Both the position numbers and the translations under genes were made by a program. Of a stretch of 64,000 bases of DNA, positions 62,331 to 64,000 are shown in pieces; the first letter of the stretch is position 1, and the number at the start of each line of letters is the position of its first letter. This DNA comes from Hyalangium ruber (lineage in GTDB: Bacteria > Myxococcota > Myxococcia > Myxococcales > Myxococcaceae), in contig NZ_JAXIVS010000015.1 of NCBI RefSeq assembly GCF_034259325.1, positions 38,515 through 102,514 of the forward strand. The letters are read 5' to 3'. The notes under the pieces were generated by a model that saw only the letters and a list, made by a program, of their open reading frames with translations, was not told the origin of the DNA and made no database searches.

Positions 62331-64000
62331 TCAGGCGCGCAGGGCCCCGCCCAGCCGCTGGTTCACCTCGGAGATGATGCGCTGGTGCGCCTCGCTCACC
62401 TCCGCGTCGGTGAGCGTCCGCTCGGGCGAGCGGTAGCGGATGGCATAGGCCAGGTTCTTCTTCCCCTCGGGGATGGGCTTGCCCGTGTAGACGTCGAAGA
62501 TGAGGGCGTCCTCCACCAGCGCGCCTCCCACCTCCAGAATCACGCGGCGGACCTCGTCATTGCGAAGCTCCGCGGGCACCACCACCGCCAGGTCCCTCAG
62601 CACGGCCGGGAAGCGCGGCAGCGAGTGGTACTCGGGCACCAGCCGGGCCGAGGCGTACAGGGGCTCGGTGTCCAGCTCGAAGGCGAACACGCCCTGCGGC
62701 AGCTCCAGGGCCTTGGTGATGCGCGGGTGCAGCTCGCCCACGTACCCGAGGGCCGTCCCATCGGCCAGAAGCACCTGGGCGCAGGCACGCGGATGCCACG
62801 CGGGAGCCTCGGCCGGCACGAAGCGAACCCCATCCAGGTGCAGGGCATGGAGTACCGCCTCCACGGCGCCCTTGGCGTCGTAGAAGTCCATCCGAGCGTC
62901 CTTCTGAGTCCAGCTACGCCCGGAGCGCAGGCCCCACACGAGCCCGCCCACCCGGTGTACCTCGCGCGTAGCCGGACGCCGACCCTGCCCGCCTTCCGGA
63001 TCCCGGAAGTAGGCCCGGCCCGTCTCGTAGATGGCCACCCGCTCCACCTGGTGCCGCACGCTGCGAGAGAGGTTCTCCAGCAGTCCTGGCAGCAGGCTGG
63101 TGCGCATCACCGACTGCTCCACGCTGAGCGGATTGATGAGCACTACCGGTGCGTCCTTCCCGCCCAGCACCTCAAGGCTCTTGGGCGCCACGAACGAGTA
63201 GTTCACCACCTCGTTCATCCCCACGCCGGAGAGCGCCTGACGCAACCGCCGCTCGGCCTCGGCCTGGGCCGGCTCGGGAGCCAGCTCCGCGATCCCGCGC
63301 GGCAGCCGGGCCGGGATGTTGTCGTAGCCGTACACGCGAGCGATCTCCTCCAGCAGATCCTCCTCGCGCTCCACGTCCACGCGCGCCCGCGGCACCTCGA
63401 ACGTCGTCTGGCCGCTGCCGTCCTCCGCCGCCCGGAACCCGAGCGCGCCCAGGATGCGGCGGCACTCCGCCTCCGGCACCGCCGCGCCCAGGAACTTCTC
63501 CACCCGCGCATAGCGCAGCGCCACCCGACGCGGCGGCTGAGGGCTCGGATGCACATCCACCCGGCCCGAGCGCACCGTGCCACCCGACAGCTCCGAGATG
63601 AGCTGCGCGGCCCGATCGATGGCTGGCCCCACTGCGTCGATGTCCGCCCCACGCTCGAAGCGGTGCGATGCCTCGGTGTGCAGGCCGTGGCGCTTGGACG
63701 TGCGGCGCACGCTGGAGGGCTGGAAGTTCGCCGACTCGAGCACGATGTGCTTCGTGCCCTCCGTCACCTCGCTGTCCGCCCCGCCCATCACTCCGGCGAT
63801 GGCCTGGGGCCGATCCCGGTCGCAGATGGCCAGGTCATCCGCGTCGAGCGTGCGCTCCTTGCCATCGAGCGTGCGGATCTTCTCGCCCGGCTTCGCGCAG
63901 CGAACGACGATCTCCTGCCCCGCGAGCTTCTCCAGATCGAAGGCATGCAGCGGCTGGCCATACTCGAGGTTGACGTAGTTGGTCACGTCCACCACGTTGT
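62331..64000 (-). CDS. pheT: Phenylalanine--tRNA ligase beta subunit, C-terminal part
   Basis: About 556 residues are visible; the 5' end lies beyond the right edge. It begins within the B3/4-proximal NVVDVTNYVNLEYGQPLHAF block, then IAGVMGGADSEVTEGT, the B5 domain, catalytic-like core VVNYSFVAPKSLEVLGG and NPLSVEQSVMRTSLLPGLL, and the C-terminal anticodon-binding FDX-ACB domain with YHSLPRFPAVLRDLAVVVP. It forms the alpha2-beta2 synthetase with PheS, whose gene should lie just outside the window. It is followed by ihfA in the same direction, 92 bases away. Confidence 0.97.
   Translation of the reverse strand, partial: NVVDVTNYVNLEYGQPLHAFDLEKLAGQEIVVRCAKPGEKIRTLDGKERTLDADDLAICDRDRPQAIAGVMGGADSEVTEGTKHIVLESANFQPSSVRRTSKRHGLHTEASHRFERGADIDAVGPAIDRAAQLISELSGGTVRSGRVDVHPSPQPPRRVALRYARVEKFLGAAVPEAECRRILGALGFRAAEDGSGQTTFEVPRARVDVEREEDLLEEIARVYGYDNIPARLPRGIAELAPEPAQAEAERRLRQALSGVGMNEVVNYSFVAPKSLEVLGGKDAPVVLINPLSVEQSVMRTSLLPGLLENLSRSVRHQVERVAIYETGRAYFRDPEGGQGRRPATREVHRVGGLVWGLRSGRSWTQKDARMDFYDAKGAVEAVLHALHLDGVRFVPAEAPAWHPRACAQVLLADGTALGYVGELHPRITKALELPQGVFAFELDTEPLYASARLVPEYHSLPRFPAVLRDLAVVVPAELRNDEVRRVILEVGGALVEDALIFDVYTGKPIPEGKKNLAYAIRYRSPERTLTDAEVSEAHQRIISEVNQRLGGALRA

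Overview
The window is GC-rich, gene-dense chromosome from a myxobacterium. Evidence is the high GC and GC3, Ser/Thr kinases with HRDVSP catalytic loops, many lipoproteins, GTG/TTG starts and ATGA/GTGA-coupled operons. The myxobacterial family (Archangium/Cystobacter/Stigmatella-like) is inference.

Layout. 1-7375: an oxidative-stress and heme group: DyP peroxidase with a truncated partner, ECF sigma factor, DoxX membrane protein, animal-type heme peroxidase, hemA and a lipoprotein. 7388-19726: PHP phosphoesterase, small conserved proteins, a c-heme lipoprotein, a membrane-sensing Ser/Thr kinase, a lipoprotein/porin/cupredoxin operon, more lipoproteins and an orphan PstS-like protein. 19781-23886: VWA protein with a duplicated C-terminal module, class I aminotransferase, Cys-rich zinc protein, ECF sigma factor. 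24094-31283: glgE-treS-mak-glgB, a complete GlgE pathway from trehalose to branched alpha-glucan. 31284-40943: gamma-glutamylcyclotransferase-like protein, GAF histidine kinase, GbsR-like regulator coupled to a polyprenyl synthase, MFS permease, MCP, OPT transporter. 41011-44445: pxpB-pxpC-MFS-pxpA for 5-oxoproline. 44464-52086: GH15 glucoamylase, DEAD-box helicase, a repetitive acidic protein, a TPR protein, an exported EEP-family hydrolase. 61676-64000: tRNA-Pro(GGG), ihfA and the 3' part of pheT.

The most interesting segment is a roughly 9.5-kb genomic island (52147-61648). It lies between tRNA-Pro and the EEP gene, is bounded by a 31-bp perfect direct repeat, and carries a decayed tyrosine integrase at the tRNA end. 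It encodes preQ0 synthesis genes (queD, queE, a decayed queC), a coupled operon of a YaaA/DUF6884-like gene, a DpdB-like DGQHR protein, a DpdA-type transglycosylase and a second DpdB-like protein, and an opposing lower-GC pair: a third DGQHR protein and an HNH endonuclease with two HNH-like modules. I read it as a compact, divergent Dpd-type DNA 7-deazaguanine modification system. The helicase, ATPase and PLD genes of the large dpd restriction clusters are absent, and the HNH/DGQHR pair is a candidate replacement for them.

No CRISPR array, rRNA or intact insertion sequence was seen.
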